DNA from: Branchipolynoe longqiensis
Lineage: Eukaryota > Annelida > Polychaeta > Phyllodocida > Polynoidae
Direction: 5' to 3'
DNA length: 64,000 bases
Assembly (NCBI GenBank): GCA_030323885.1
Contig: CM059190.1
Span: 87,891,865 to 87,955,864 of the forward strand
Within the stretch, counting starts at the first letter, position 1. Each line of letters begins with the position of its first letter. Below are positions 31,601 through 43,146 of the stretch, in pieces. The position numbers and the translations under genes are program-made. The notes below the pieces were generated by a model. That model was not told the DNA's origin and did not search any database. It saw only the letters and a list, made by a program, of their open reading frames with translations.

Positions 31601-34600
31601 CATACAATTTATTCTGTACTAAATTAGAGTAGGCTATAATTTTAAACCTCATGTATTTAAGTTCTGACAAAAGTGAAAACTCTTAAAACGTCATGGATTA
31701 TGCAACTTTAAAGATGATGCCATTCGTCCTAGGCCCGCAAATGCCTAAGCTCGCCCACATTAACTGTAAGGCCCCTCCTCCCTAATTAGTAGATAGAAGT
31801 TGGGCTGGGTGTCATCCTTACCTCGAGGATGGGGCCGAAGTGTGGGTTGGCTGCCGCGTTTGAAACCAGTATGTCAATCCCTCCGTTTCGTGATAATGTC
31901 TGAATGGACAGATTCAATGTTTTGAATAATCATACAGATGCACTTATTCTAAACCCCCATAAGGAACCAGGTTAGAATAGTTCCTCTTCACCCCATTACA
32001 GATCGTAAAAGGCGACAGATGGGGCGGCTCGTTTGCCGTGAGTCGCGGCTAGTGTCGGTGGAGGAAGGGATCCTGGTGCATGAGGACGGCAAGGCTCCTT
32101 GTGGGCCAACACTGCACGTTGGCCCCGACTTCATCTAGACGAGAGGTTGGACTGGCCTGTTCCAATCAATCGGCTGGTCATGCCAAGCTCTAGGTAGATT
32201 AATGGAGAATGAATATATTATATCATACACCAACTGTATTCATATTTATATATATATATCACAGCTACCAAGTCATTCTTCACTTCCTAGAAGGCGGTGG
32301 TTAGGGTCAATCTAGTACTGGTTATGCTGTTTTTGCCTCCATGCTAGAGTATATTATCCTCCTATCTGTCTGTTAGCGCCGCGCTACATACCCCAATTTT
32401 GAGGGCTCCATGGTGGGTGGGGAGCAAGGATGACGAACCAAAAAAAACTAAATATGGCTACACAAACCACCCCAAACAAAAAACAAATACTAGACATGGA
32501 AACAAAATCCAACTCAGATTCGGATTCACGTCCAAACGTGGATGATTGGCCACGGTTCATTATGATCGAATCATTAAATGATGAGCAATCAGTTGCCAGT
32601 TAAAGACATGAAGAAGCTACGAACTGGACATATTCTGGTGGAGTGTGCTAAGAAAGTGCATGCCGACAATCTGCTACGTGCAAGCACACTAGCAGGTGTC
32701 GCCATCAAAGCCTCTCCTCATCGAACTCTCAACTCTAGTAAAGGAGTAATCTGGACTAGAGATCTTGATGATGACGATGAGATAGCACATGAGCTCAAGT
32801 CTCAGGGAGTGTTAAACGTACGAAGAATAGTTATAAAGAGGGATAACAAGTCCATAAAAACAGGGACATATATCCTCACGTTTGGCAAGCCTTTTCCGCC
32901 CCAGAATTTGAAAATTAGATACCTTATTGTGAATGTGGATGTCTTCATCCTAAACCCACTTTGGTGCTTCCAATGCCAGAAGTTTGGTCATGGCAAGGAT
33001 AGATGCAAAAATGAAACCATCTGTTCTAAGTGCGGTCAGAAAGGTCACGACAACACCAGTTGTCAAAACCGCACAAAATGTTCCAATTGCATGAGTGACC
33101 AAATGGCCATATCTAAAGACTGTCCTGTCTGGAAAAAAGAAAAGCTCATTCAGCAGATCAAAACTGAAAAGCGGCTAAGCTACCCAGAAGCTCAAAGGCT
33201 GGCTGAGGCGAACACTCCCTCGCCAACCACCAAGAGCAAGGCTGCAGCGGCCAAAGTCTCCAACAGGACAATTGAATGCCAGACTCAACTAACGTGGTTG
33301 ACTGGGGGGAAGCCCACTACCTTCAGCCCGGTCCTGAATCCGACTCCGGTTTCGACTAAAAAAAAACAAAACAATAGTAATAATAGTATTGCGGTGCAGA
33401 CGCTGGACGAGCCGGCGATGCCCAAAAAGAAGAATTTGTCGGACTGAGTTCCGAAGGGATCTTTGACTCCTATGGACAAAGCATCCAGGGGGTCATCGAT
33501 CTAAAAAAACTTAACCTTAAATCGATATCAGGCGCTGGCTGATATTGAGATGCCTGAGACTGCGGAAACCCGCAGTCGAAGTCTCTCCCCCAAACCAAAG
33601 GCGAGGGGAGAATGCCTGTCACTGCTTCAAAATGACAGTGACAGGTGGACCTCTTATTCAATGGAACTGCCATGGTTTTAGGAGCAACACCGAAGAGTTG
33701 TCTCTTCTTTGTTGCAACCTCAATCCACCTGCTGTTTGCCTACAAGAAACTTGTATTAAAGCTTCTGAGAGTTGTAGTTTTAAAGGCTACACCATTTATA
33801 ACAAACACGCACCAGATGGAGACTGAGCCGCTGGCGGCTCCTCCATCTTGGTCAGACGTGATGTGGTATGTACGCAGTGGCGTTAGACACAACACTACAG
33901 GCTGTAGCTGTTCGTCTGATGCTGCATAAGACTGTAACTCTCTGTTTCATCTACATTCCTCTGAGCTCCATTCTCACTTTACAAGAACTGGATTCCCTTG
34001 TGGACCAATTACCGTCCCCATATTTAGTTATGGGTGACTTTAACGGCCACAACCCACTATGAGGGCGGGGGAGGGGGAAAATAGGAACGCTAAAGGCAAG
34101 AGAATTGAGGACTTTGTGGCCGGTCATACTCTGTGTGTATTGAACGATGGTTCGTACTCATATTTGCATCCCGGCTACGGAACATACTCTGCCATCGATC
34201 TCAGCATTGTAGAACTAGAACTGGCACTGGACTTTTCATGCAGGGTCTGGGATGACCTCTGCAGGAGTGACCACTTCCAATTATTCTTAGTTTCGAAGGG
34301 GCTGGCGGCTGCGTAAAGCTGACTGGCCCACCTTCCCGACCTTATGTCGCGAGGAGTTCACTCCAGACATCAGTGACATTGATTCCTTCACTGAGATGCT
34401 GAGATGGATCACAGAGAAAACTGTTCTGAAGACCTCAGCAACTCCCAAGTGTCTGACGCCTCCATGGTTGGATGAGTGCTGCAGGAGGGCTATTAAGGAA
34501 TGAAAGAAAGCTCAGCATAAATTCCACAGGAGACCAACCGCTGAAAATCTGGCGCTCTTTAGAATTATGTGCGCTCGCACTCGCAGAATAATCAAAGAAG

Positions 34601-37600
34601 CACGTAGGCAGTGATGGAGACGATTAATTTCTAGCATCACCATGCGCACGCTGTTGGGCAAGGTCTGGACAATGATCAGGAGAATCAAATGAAGGGGAGG
34701 TGATTCTTCTGTAGTCCAGCACTTGAAACACAACGGCACCATTCTCACATCACTCGATGAAATAAGTGAAAAATTGGCTCGCGCCGTTGCTGGAAATTTG
34801 TCTTTGGCAAACTGCTTCACTGGCTTTCTGGCCGTCAAGGAACGCCAGGAGCGAAAGCTCTTGGATTTCTCCTCTGATGGTGAGGAGCACTACAACTCCC
34901 CATTCAGTATGGGTGAGTTGAGGTGTTCTTTCGAAAGCTTGCATGACACAGCAGTTGGCCTATGACACAACATGGCAGCACGGCATCATGGAAGACCTCC
35001 ATGCGATTCGCCTTTGTGGCCACATGCCAATATTTATCAAGAACTTTCTAGCCTTCAAGCATTTCCGCATCCACGTCAAGACAACCTATTCCATCCTACA
35101 CTCACAGGAACTAGGAGTGCCTCAAGGCAGCATACTGGCCGTGACGCTTTTCGGGGTCAAAGTCAATGGTATCGCTGCTGCTATAAAGCGGGGTGTCTCC
35201 TGTAGTCTTTTCATGGACAACTTTGTTTTATATTACAGCGGTGCTAACATGAATGTCATTGAGAGACAGCTACAACTAAGCATAAATGGGATCCATCGAT
35301 GGTCAGTTCTGAACAGATTCAAATTTTCCAAGACCAAAACAGTCTGCATGCACTTCTGCCTGCTGTCTCCCATTAAAGTCGTTGAGGAAACCACATTTTT
35401 GGGTCTCCTTTTCTATGCAAAACTGTCTTTCGTGCCACATATAAAGTACCTGAAAACAAGATGCCTGAAAGCGGTAGATATTCTGAGGGTGCTGTCCAGC
35501 TCAGAGTGGGGAGCGGACAGAGATATTCTGCTCTCCGTGTACCAAACCTTGGTTCGGTCACGAGTGGATTACAGCAGCATAGTATACGGTTCCGCAAGGA
35601 AATCATATATTGGGCTGCTAGACAGTCCACCACCAGGCGCTGTGCCTGGCCCTTGGGGCCTTCCGCACCTCACCGGTTCAGAGCCTCTACTTCGAAGCCA
35701 GCGAACCATCACTTAAGAACAGGAGAATGAAACTGACCATGCAATATGTAGTCAAGATAAAAACCAATGCATTGAATCCTGCACACAATTGTCTATTCAA
35801 GCGACATGACGAATCCAGGTAAAAAGCCAGGCTGAATTACATCCAGCCACTGAGGCTCCGAATGAAACCTCATTTGGAGGCCTTAGGGGTGGATTTGGAC
35901 GTGGAGGATGCCAAAGTCCCAGAACATCCCCCGTGGTCATTGAGGAAGCCGACGGTTATCCTCCGACTTACGGAACTGAGGAACACATCCACTCTGGGAC
36001 ACATCCACTCGAATACCAAGGACTGCATGCAGATTCAAGGCCAGTTTGCAGACCACCTCTCCATATACACTGATGGTTCGAAAGACCAAAGCCGGGTAGC
36101 TGCTGCGGCAGTCTGCGACGGAAAGAATTTGGCAAACGCTTGCCCAATCAAAGCTCGATTTTCACTGTGGAAGCCCGAGTACTCCTTCTTGCGTTGGAGT
36201 GTATCGAGATATCCAACCACACTAACTATGTTATATACAGTGATTCATTCTCCTGCCTCCTGGCTATTGCTGGACTAAAAACGGATCACTCTATTCTAGC
36301 AACGGTCATTTATAAAATGAACCAACTGGCAACAGATGGGTATGACATCCACCTGTGATGGGTGCCTGGGCATGCCGGCATACAAGGAAACGAACGAGTT
36401 GATCGGGCTGCGAAGAAGGCCCTGAACTGTGATCTGACACCGTGTCTGATCCCTCACTCTGATCTGAAACCACTAATAGCCACCCACATAAAATGCAAAT
36501 GGCAACATGAGTGGGATGAAAACATTAATAAACTTCAAGAAATTGAACCATCTGTGGGAAAACCACCACAGACTCATGTGGGAGGTCGGCGGAACCAATT
36601 GGTCCTTAGCCGCTGCCGTATTGGCTTACACATGCTTTTCTGCTCATGGGGGAACCCCCCCCCCCTGAATGTATTGGGTGTCACTCCCCGCTGACACTCA
36701 AACACATTTGACTAAGTTGTGTTGATTTTTTGGCCCTGCGCCAACAATTTTACACTGCAGACAGTATGCATGACCTTTTTACTAAAGTAAAACAAGAAAA
36801 TATTTTAGCCCTTTTGAGGGCAGCAGATCTGTACCACCTCATATAGTTTACTAACTAAATTCTATCAATTATAATAAAACCTTAAATTTGTTATCAGAAT
36901 TTATTTCCCTTTGCCACAAATATATAATTGTGAGCTTTTTAATTTAGTGAGTGTCTATTGACACAAAATTGATTGTATGCTTTTACATGTAAAAGTGCAA
37001 GTTTGAACCAAAAACAAACATTTCCCGCCGTGAATATGGCCTATGCTGCCGACACGGTGTAAAGCAACCACCAACCAATCAATCAAACTTATTCTAAATC
37101 ACTCACATATCGCATCAAATATGTTAATAACTTCATTGGGACAGTCATCCTATCATGATGGTTGTGTGAGTGAGAGATACATTGTGCGTGTTAGTAAATC
37201 TATATTATACTCCTCCTCCCTTTTCTACTTATTTAAAAGGAATTCAGCGAAGGCTATTTTTTGTTCAGCGTTAGGGCACTTGTCTTCCGGCCACATTGCT
37301 CCCGGCCACAGCTGAGACATAGTCTGGGATGGGTAAAACAAGACTTTTATTCGGGTGGCGCCCACCCGGGGCATTATACAGTCATGAGTGAGGCTGGCGG
37401 GCAAGTAGCGCTCGAGCGAAGGTCCTGCTATTATCAATGCAAGGTGGGGGAAATGAAAATGTTATGAAGGGGATGAGACATATGAACAAAGTAACATTTT
37501 AGTGAGCAAAATACAGGAGTAACATTTACACATTACAATTATACATTCAATAGATAATCACCAGTAATTGTAAATGCTGATAGTTATTTGACAATTTATA

Positions 37601-40557
37601 TGTTGATAGTCAACTGCTCGGGTGTCAGTTGCGTTCAAAATTGAATGGTATTTGATTTTATAAGAGATTAGTTGATTTAATGTTGAGTATTTGTTGATTG
37701 AGCTGTGGCCAATCAACACCAGGTGTGGGTGGGTGGGTAAAATTGGAGGTTAGACGTGGTCAGTGTGGCAGGTTGAGGCAGACTGACCAATTTGGATGTG
37801 GTGCGGAGGCAGCCCAGGGGGGGGGGGGGGGGGGGCTCTGTTTTGATTGGCTGCGAGGCGAGAGGGTGAGGGTGTCTTGTGGTGAGTGACTTAGTGCGCA
37901 GGCGGCGAGGGAGGGACCTTAGTCCCTGGGACATGGCAGCCCCACCACCCACCACGGCTTGCATGGGGGTGGGGTGGGGGAGTGGGGGGGGGGGAGGGAG
38001 CAGAGGCTTGTCATCCTCCGTCCCACTGTGTCCAGCAATGACCCCGAATGAGTGCTCACACTCATTCCATACTATTATGTTACATTCATTCACACATTTA
38101 ATATAGTCTAATGTACAAAATATGTTGGCAACAAGGAAAAATAGAAAGTGCTGTCACTAGTGTCAGGCAACAGAAATTGTGGGATAACAGGGTCTACAAT
38201 TCTGCTTTTGCTAAGGTAGGCCTACTAATTATACTTAAACGGTAACTAGTTGATTTTAAAGTTTCCTTATAATTTGGACGTTACTCAAGCTACCTTCTAT
38301 ATTGCTGGTAGATTTGCCACCTACGATGTGATCCCTGAATTTACTATTTCTCCAGAGAAACGTATGAATAGTAGATGAATAAATACTATAATTTAGCATA
38401 AATAGCATTGTAGTATACTTATATGCTGCACACAAAATAATTGTCTTCGGAGCATTTCATATTTAATAATTTCAGATAAGGATTGTAGACTTGTATCAAT
38501 GTCTAAATCATTGGTTTGACTCGGCCATGGTTTGAACCCCACGGGTTCGAGTCCTACGACCTGTCACACAGGAAGTGGACGCTCAACTCATTCGGCCATC
38601 CCGTCTAGATAGTGACCTTTCCATTTAAAACAGTAAACCACGAGAGAAACAAGTCACGTCATCCCTGATCTGCCTACTTTACCTCATTAATGAGCCTCGT
38701 TCTGTCATCAGCCTTGCCGACGTGACACACTAGTCCCATCACGTCTATGTTCTCCTCCTTCAACTTGGCGACGGCCCGGTCCACATTCTCCTGCTTCCGA
38801 CTGCTCACGACTATTTTAGCACCGTCATTGCCAAGACGACGCGCAATAGCGAACCCGATGCTACATATGAAAATATTTCACGGAAATGTCTTGTCACACG
38901 TCCATTTCATTAATGGAGATGCGGTGAATATATTGAATAAGTTAAAGATGTTAAAATGGGTTCTTTTTTTAAATTGCATAATTGGTTTGCATAGATTTTA
39001 TCCTACATATCCAACTTAGAAACTGGTTCACTCATAATCTCATTAAAAGATTTACTGCTGCATAGAAGTAATACAGAGTCAATTTATTAGAATGTGTTCC
39101 AGGAAGAAGCCTTTGATGCCCAGTATGTTTGTGTGCATACCAAATTTGATTAGCATGGTATAACTTCAAAGGTATCCATTTTTAAAAAACCTCCAACCTA
39201 TAATATTGTTTAATGTGGAAGAAACTCAAAGTACAACTTGCAAAAGTGGCTAAATCCTAAATTTGCTCAACTCAATGAACAATGCTACCGTGTCTGGTGA
39301 AATAAAACACCCCAAAAACATAGGTTCAGGTATTAAAGGTCTAAATGTATTGAGTTACTACTGTAGTTGTTAGTTGTTGCTTCTGGTTATAGTTCTGTTC
39401 AGAAACCACTGCAACATTACATATATATTGTCCCTTTATTTTATTCAGGTTGTTCTTAATGAATGGTATGGATTAGTGATGATTACATTAAATGTCAGTG
39501 TGTACAAAGTTGGTACTCGTTTCCAAAGTTGAAATTGCATGAGGAACTACTATTTTGTAAATTTGACGAGAGAATATTTAAACTGACTCTTTAATTATTT
39601 TTAGTTATGCCAAAATGAAGTAAATCATTATAAAAATGTACAAAACTCACACAAAAGAAGCACGTACCACTTTCGGGTCTAGTACTAGTATTAGTCATAT
39701 AACATATTTTGGTTAGTTGCATCATTAAAAAATAAGGCCTTCATACACGCTCCATATATTTGATGTATCGAAAATAAAGCAGTGACATAATTTCCATGAA
39801 TAGGCCCTACCAATCAAAATGTGCTAAGCAACGACAAATTAGTTTATGCTAATTTGTGGGTCATCTGCATTTGAATTCCTCACACCTGTAAGCCCCAGAC
39901 TCCTTGTTTTGAACTAAGTTTTACCAATATCATAAATGGTTAGTCAGGTTAAAAAATTAAAAAATTAAATTGTTCAAATCCTAGATTACAACCCCCATAC
40001 AAAATACTAGACCAGTCCCTGCACTAGAGTATGATCTTTGTCAGATAAAATATTTACCCTCATCCTAGATTAAAGAATATATATTGTTTTAACCACCCCT
40101 AGCCAGAGTAGGCCTACCCTGTCTTGGAGCTGCGGGAGTAACTACCCCTGGCCCTGCCCATACTTCTGACACTACCAATACCATAGTCCATAGCATGGGA
40201 TTAGGAACAGTCAACAGGGCTGCGGGAATGACTAGACCTTTGACAGTTTGAGGCTTTGTGGATTGTGTTGCCAGTATTCTGAGTAGTGGGTGTGGCGAGC
40301 ACAACAATAGCTATCAAATATTCACTTCCATTCCACGGAACAGTCGTGGAGTGTCAGGTTGTGGCAGTAGCTAGAACAACCCGCGACTGGCGTGGGCCTT
40401 AGCCTTAGGTGTGGACTCTGTACTACACTCACCCATCTGTAGAAGCAGTGATAATCGCTACTTTTCCATCAAGTTTTTTGCTACTCGAAGTCGAAGTACT
40501 TGCCATCCTTACAACGGCAGGTCCCACTCTTGAACAGTTCCTGATGGCACTAAACAT
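25494..40557 (-). CDS. DHRS4: Dehydrogenase/reductase SDR family member 4 (nine coding exons)
   Basis: Exons in gene order: 40557-40433, 38860-38683, 31899-31822, 31261-31238, 30358-30288, 29358-29307, 28809-28675, 27499-27444 and 25608-25494. They give 277 residues (human DHRS4 is 278 as I recall). The family reduces carbonyl compounds, including retinal, with NADPH. Cofactor motif TASTDGIG is at 37-44 (TA in place of TG, as in vertebrate DHRS4), followed by SSRKQEN, where the Arg fits NADPH preference. Catalytic residues are Asn140 in DINVK, Ser167/168 in TIVSS, Tyr181 and Lys185 in PYSVSK. It ends SRL, a type 1 peroxisomal targeting signal. The N-terminus is Ser-rich with basic residues. 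The gene lies divergent to DHRS1. Its 15-kb span comes from repeat-filled introns. Phases match at every junction. Confidence 0.96.
26634..26930. mobile_element. MITE with CAGGGATGAAAG ends
   Basis: TATATATCAGGGATGAAAGT at the left and CTTTCATCCCTGATATATAT at the right are inverted repeats, about 300 bp apart, with TA/TATATA at both junctions. Interior 'GTATACTATTAGTATAC' is palindromic. Lies in DHRS4 intron 8. Confidence 0.75.
27444..27499 (-). CDS. DHRS4: DHRS4 coding exon 8
   Basis: This 56-nt exon lies between GGTTGTTTTCAG and GTAAGG. It encodes [18 protein letters not shown], the variable substrate-loop helix. Confidence 0.9.
27836..28670 (+). repeat. About 35-bp minisatellite in DHRS4 intron 7, split by SINE-A
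   Basis: Roughly a dozen imperfect copies of a unit like CTTATGGGTCAGTTAGAAAA plus TAGTCTGGTCACAAA. One unit lies at 27836-27887 and the rest at 28206-28670. Confidence 0.85.
27888..28211 (-). mobile_element. SINE-A inserted in the minisatellite
   Basis: The tail is poly(T) at about 27888-27907. The body and tRNA-like head are in reverse; the head is CGGAGTGGTTAGAGTGTCTG on the - strand. AACTT occurs at both junctions. Confidence 0.85.
28675..28809 (-). CDS. DHRS4: DHRS4 coding exon 7
   Basis: Acceptor TTGGTGTAG; donor ACTGCC before GTAAGT. It encodes the active-site PYSVSK (Tyr181, Lys185), [17 protein letters not shown] and the helix between them. The usual 'IEL' after KALA is replaced by PQC, a small deviation. 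Confidence 0.94.
29307..29358 (-). CDS. DHRS4: DHRS4 coding exon 6
   Basis: This 52-nt exon lies between CTTCTAG and GTATGT. It encodes [17 protein letters not shown] with the catalytic Ser in the VSS motif. Confidence 0.92.
29398..29505 (-). mobile_element. Diverged I-like LINE tail
   Basis: TTTTACGTCGTGCCACAAGT and CCATATTCAAGGTGAGAAGT resemble the inverted 3' end of the I-like element. It is about 40 bases upstream (in gene orientation) of DHRS4 exon 6. Confidence 0.5.
29513..29850 (-). mobile_element. SINE-B in DHRS4 intron 5
   Basis: Reverse copy: tail GTTGTTGGAGTTTTACGTCC, body, and head ending TCATTCTGCCATCCCGTCTG. Confidence 0.82.
30288..30358 (-). CDS. DHRS4: DHRS4 coding exon 5
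   Basis: Acceptor ATTCTTCAG. It encodes [20 protein letters not shown] and KNR, including catalytic Asn140. The only donor that keeps phase with the next exon is AGAGG before GTTTGT, a weak 5' splice site. Confidence 0.9.
30714..30900. repeat. Homopurine (GA/GGGA)n tract
   Basis: About 187 bases almost purely A and G on the + strand, within DHRS4 intron 4. Leu/Ser-rich open frames on the opposite strand are artefacts of the tract. Confidence 0.9.
31238..31261 (-). CDS. DHRS4: DHRS4 coding exon 4, a 24-nt microexon
   Basis: Exon 3 ends at GPILE and the exon at 30358 starts IFDINVK. The family needs about eight residues containing WDK between them. The only fit found is CSENQWDK, flanked by TTGTATTGTAG and GTACGT and in phase 0 on both sides. 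It restores the expected length exactly. Confidence 0.88.
31822..31899 (-). CDS. DHRS4: DHRS4 coding exon 3
   Basis: Acceptor CCATTCAG; donor CTCGAG before GTAAGG. Its 26 codons include [18 protein letters not shown], the SDR NNAG-equivalent motif (SNAA). Confidence 0.94.
32454..33447 (+). pseudogene. ORF1 of I-like retrotransposon (gag-like, CCHC)
   Basis: An ATG at 32454 opens [11 protein letters not shown] and reaches [14 protein letters not shown] before a frameshift near 32578. From there 289 residues stay open. Zinc knuckles are [14 protein letters not shown] and [14 protein letters not shown] (both CX2CX4HX4C), with a third degenerate one after. These RNA-binding proteins package the element RNA. 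Confidence 0.85.
33630..36695 (+). pseudogene. ORF2 of I-like retrotransposon (EN-RT-RNase H), broken
   Basis: Endonuclease pieces: [11 protein letters not shown] with CLQET near 33650-33780, [10 protein letters not shown] near 34030, and a SDHFQ-like end near 34270. RT pieces lie at 34720-35716: [15 protein letters not shown], and FMDN where an active enzyme has Y/F-X-DD. RNase H pieces: IYTDGSKDQ near 36065 and [20 protein letters not shown] near 36362. Several frameshifts and stops separate them, so the element cannot encode an active enzyme. Confidence 0.85.
37255..38040 (-). repeat. Possible solo terminal repeat of a tyrosine-recombinase retroelement
   Basis: It shares with 62820-63615 a TTTATT-containing stretch, a 'GGTGGGTGGGTAAAATTGGAGG'-like segment (here around 37725-37750) and G-rich sequence. 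Similar blocks occur at about 5490-6060 and 58610-59000. Alignment by eye is weak. Contains G runs at 37808-37827 and 37984-37991. Confidence 0.35.
38484..38607 (-). mobile_element. SINE-B head fragment
   Basis: Reverse head with CATTCGGCCATCCCGTCTAG and a diverged B box. It is about 75 bases downstream, in gene orientation, of the DHRS4 exon 2 donor. Confidence 0.72.
38683..38860 (-). CDS. DHRS4: DHRS4 coding exon 2
   Basis: Acceptor ATATGTAG; donor GAG before GTAAAG. It encodes [20 protein letters not shown], the cofactor-specificity segment RKQEN and the [10 protein letters not shown] region, colinear with vertebrate DHRS4. Confidence 0.94.
39046..40432 (-). other. DHRS4 intron 1; nothing further recognised
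   Basis: AT-rich sequence with a diverged MITE fragment at about 38890-39180. No ORF, RNA gene or clear repeat was seen in the remainder. Confidence 0.5.
40433..40557 (-). CDS. DHRS4: DHRS4 coding exon 1
   Basis: ATG at 40557-40555; ends GATGG before GTGAGT. It encodes the N-terminal extension and the first strand of the Rossmann fold, [12 protein letters not shown] second in-frame Met lies at residue 18, directly before the ASTS run, and could be an alternative start giving a form without the N-terminal extension. Confidence 0.92.
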
Positions 40558-42005
40558 TCTCCCACTGCATCAATGCCAGTGACACAACTCTTATTTATCT
40601 CCTGACCTTGTTAAAACACCAGTGTTACTCAGTCTGTGATATTGAGAGTCCTTTACAAACTTGTTATCTATACATACAACAGTTGAGTTAGGTAGGTACT
40701 ACACATCCAACAACTACACATGCAACAAATACTCTCTGGCACAACTTTGCATGTTCATTTCTGTTTATGTAACTACATATGCGTATGGAGAGTGTAGACT
40801 GGTCCCATGGACTTTACTTTCACAGATGTCGCCACATTGACCGTTTCACGTGGATATGCTAATACCCCATCTAACGTCTACATGGTGCACTTGAACCCGA
40901 CTCGCGCCACTGCCACTGTGGCAAACAAAAGCTCTCCAGCACCAGAAAAGCAATGGTAATCTATCTTTATAAACCTATAACTCCTGTATTATATTATAAA
41001 TGTACAAATCACTATGGGCTAGAACTACAAGCCCTTCATTAGTTACTCAAGCAACAGGTAGACATTTTGTCATCTGAAGAATCATGTCGATCACACGATG
41101 ACTGCTTGCGCAGGAGACAACCGGATATGAAGGTGATAGAAAAAAGAGTAAAACACTCTATGCGTTAACGTGTTTTCGGCACGCTACCTTCAATAGAGGA
41201 GGTCAATGAAATTAACCCGATGCAACGTTCGCTGAAAAACAGGTTAAACTCCATAAAGCTGGTTCCTTAAACTCACAACTTCCACAAGCACTGGCCAGGG
41301 CTAAAGTCTAGAAACCATTTTCACCGTTTCGAGGATTAGCACGAGGTACGTGACCGTTTATATCAGTACGGAAGAACATGTTATAATATAAACGTTAATC
41401 CCAGGAGATGTAGTCGCTACGTGTCAACTGACATTGTGACAACTGTCATGCATGTCACATGACTTGCCTTCACTTCAGTTAGGTGAAATATTCGCCCCCC
41501 CCCCCCCCCCCCACAATCAATGAATCGTGGCATCAGGGCTGTAATCGATCAACACGACCCGACCCTGTTGCACTTTCCGAGGCACACCAGTTTGGCAGGG
41601 ACACATCGCTTCTGCGCATGCGTAAAAATCGAACAGCATCATCACTAACCTTATAAATTTAATATAATGTTTTTGGTAAATATGTTTTCTATATGTGTAC
41701 CAAACGATTTGTTTCTAGGTGGTGTGGTTTTAGAGATATTTCACATTTTCTGTATGAACATTGCTCACGACAATTGACAATGCCTTGAGTTTGACAGTAT
41801 GCGCAGTGCAAAACGTTAGTTTTATTCAAAACTAATAGAAATCCAGAACCCCAACCGTATCAATTTAATATAGTCTTTTTGGTAAATATGTTTTTTTATA
41901 TGTGTACCAAGCGATTTGTTTCTAGGTGGTGTAATTTGAGAGATATTTTACTTTTTCTGTATGAAGATTTGCTCACGGCCATTGACAATGCATTTGAATG
42001 GATGT
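40558..42005. other. DHRS4 upstream region
   Basis: Divergent promoter side of DHRS4. No TATA box at a fitting distance. A C run is at 41495-41512. From about 41606, fragments of the long-TIR MITE family (GCTTCTGCGCATGCGTAAAA and two copies of the ATATGTGTACCAA block) fill the space to 42000. Confidence 0.45.
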
Positions 42006-42474
42006 GTCCCTGGGGCCGTAATCGATTAACACGACCCGGGAGACTCAGGTCACCCGAGTCGTCAGAATTTCAAATAGAACACCGCAAGTGGAGTCGACAA
42101 ATACACGTGCCGTGTGCAAAACAACCCGACCCCAGTAACCCACCTCTTGGCTAGGGTGGATAGGAGCGATGACGTCACATTTGCGCTGGTACCGTCCTGC
42201 AGGACAACAGCCACCGGTACCAGTCATACATATTTTTTGTTGGTAATAACATAGATTAATGAAATGGAAATATCACTAAACTATGCCATCATAAAACAAT
42301 TTAAATCCTATTTTGCTGTAATTATATCGGCTATTAAAAAACAAAAAAAGGGCCACCGTTTTTTTCACCCCGAGCGTGGAGAAGCGTATTCGATTATTCG
42401 ACCCGAGTCTGCAGGATGTGTGCATGCGCCAAAAAGTGGCTCGGGTGACCCGAGTCGATTAATCGATTACGTCC
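42006..42474. mobile_element. Element with CCCGAGTC palindromes and inverted ends
   Basis: GCCGTAATCGATTAACACGA at the left and CGATTAATCGATTACGTCCC at the right are inverted. Near each end is the palindrome GACTCGGGTGACCCGAGTC-type. Part of it (42040-42190) is repeated directly at 42490-42660, including GATGACGTCACAT. Confidence 0.6.
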
Positions 42475-42837
42475 CTCGTGTGCCGCGGAAACCGCAACAC
42501 CGGGCGACTCGTGTCACCCGAGTTGCTAGAATTTCAAATCGAACACCACGAGTAGAGTCGAGAAATACACGCGCCGTGTGCAAAACGATCCGACCCCAGT
42601 AACCCACCTCTTGGCTAGGGTTTGCTAGGAGCGATGACGTCACATCTGTGCTGGTATCTGGGCCCGTATGCATGGGGCGGTGGTAGCGCTCTACCCGTGG
42701 GGGTAGCAGGGATATCCGGGGTAGCGACGAAAAGTCGCTATGCATGTGACTGGGGTATGCAAACCCCGGGGGCTAAAAGTCGGGTAAGCTACCCCCACTC
42801 CGTAGCAGGTATAAGGGCGGGGGTAGGGACCGACTCT

Positions 42838-43140
42838 GGCCAAATCTATCGAATGCGACCATATTTAACAGAATTACATACCCAATAAGTGAAATTTAAT
42901 CAAATTAACCCTAAAAACGAAATTAACGCTGCCGCCGCATCAGCGGTGATATTAATATTGTCGAATCGACGAATGTAAAGTAAACAAATCGCTGCCGCAT
43001 GGACGTCGATATCCATACTGTCCATCGCCGCCGCCGAATCGGCGGCTATATATTAGGCCCAAATCTATTGAATGCGATCATATTTAACAGAATTACATAC
43101 TCAAATCGTGAAATTTCATTAAATTAACCTTAAATTCGAA
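42838..43140. repeat. Tandem 'CCAAATCTAT...GCCGCC' repeat units
   Basis: Two units start CCAAATCTATYGAATGCGA (42839 and 43058). The first is followed by a GCTGCCGCCGCAT / GTCGATATCCAT module. Further copies are at 44985-45075 and 46955-47100, and a fragment at 53090-53140. Confidence 0.65.
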
Positions 43141-43146
43141 GCAATA

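Larger units (their letters stand above)
31970..37087 (+). mobile_element. Decayed I-clade non-LTR retrotransposon in DHRS4 intron 2
   Basis: Probable 5' UTR from about 31970 (GATCGTAAAAGGCGACAGAT), ORF1 with zinc knuckles, ORF2 remnants ordered endonuclease, reverse transcriptase, RNase H, then 3' UTR and a CAATCAATCAA tail. CCHC ORF1 plus an RNase H after RT places it with the I/Nimb-type LINEs. It is antisense to DHRS4. Start position is approximate. Confidence 0.85.
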
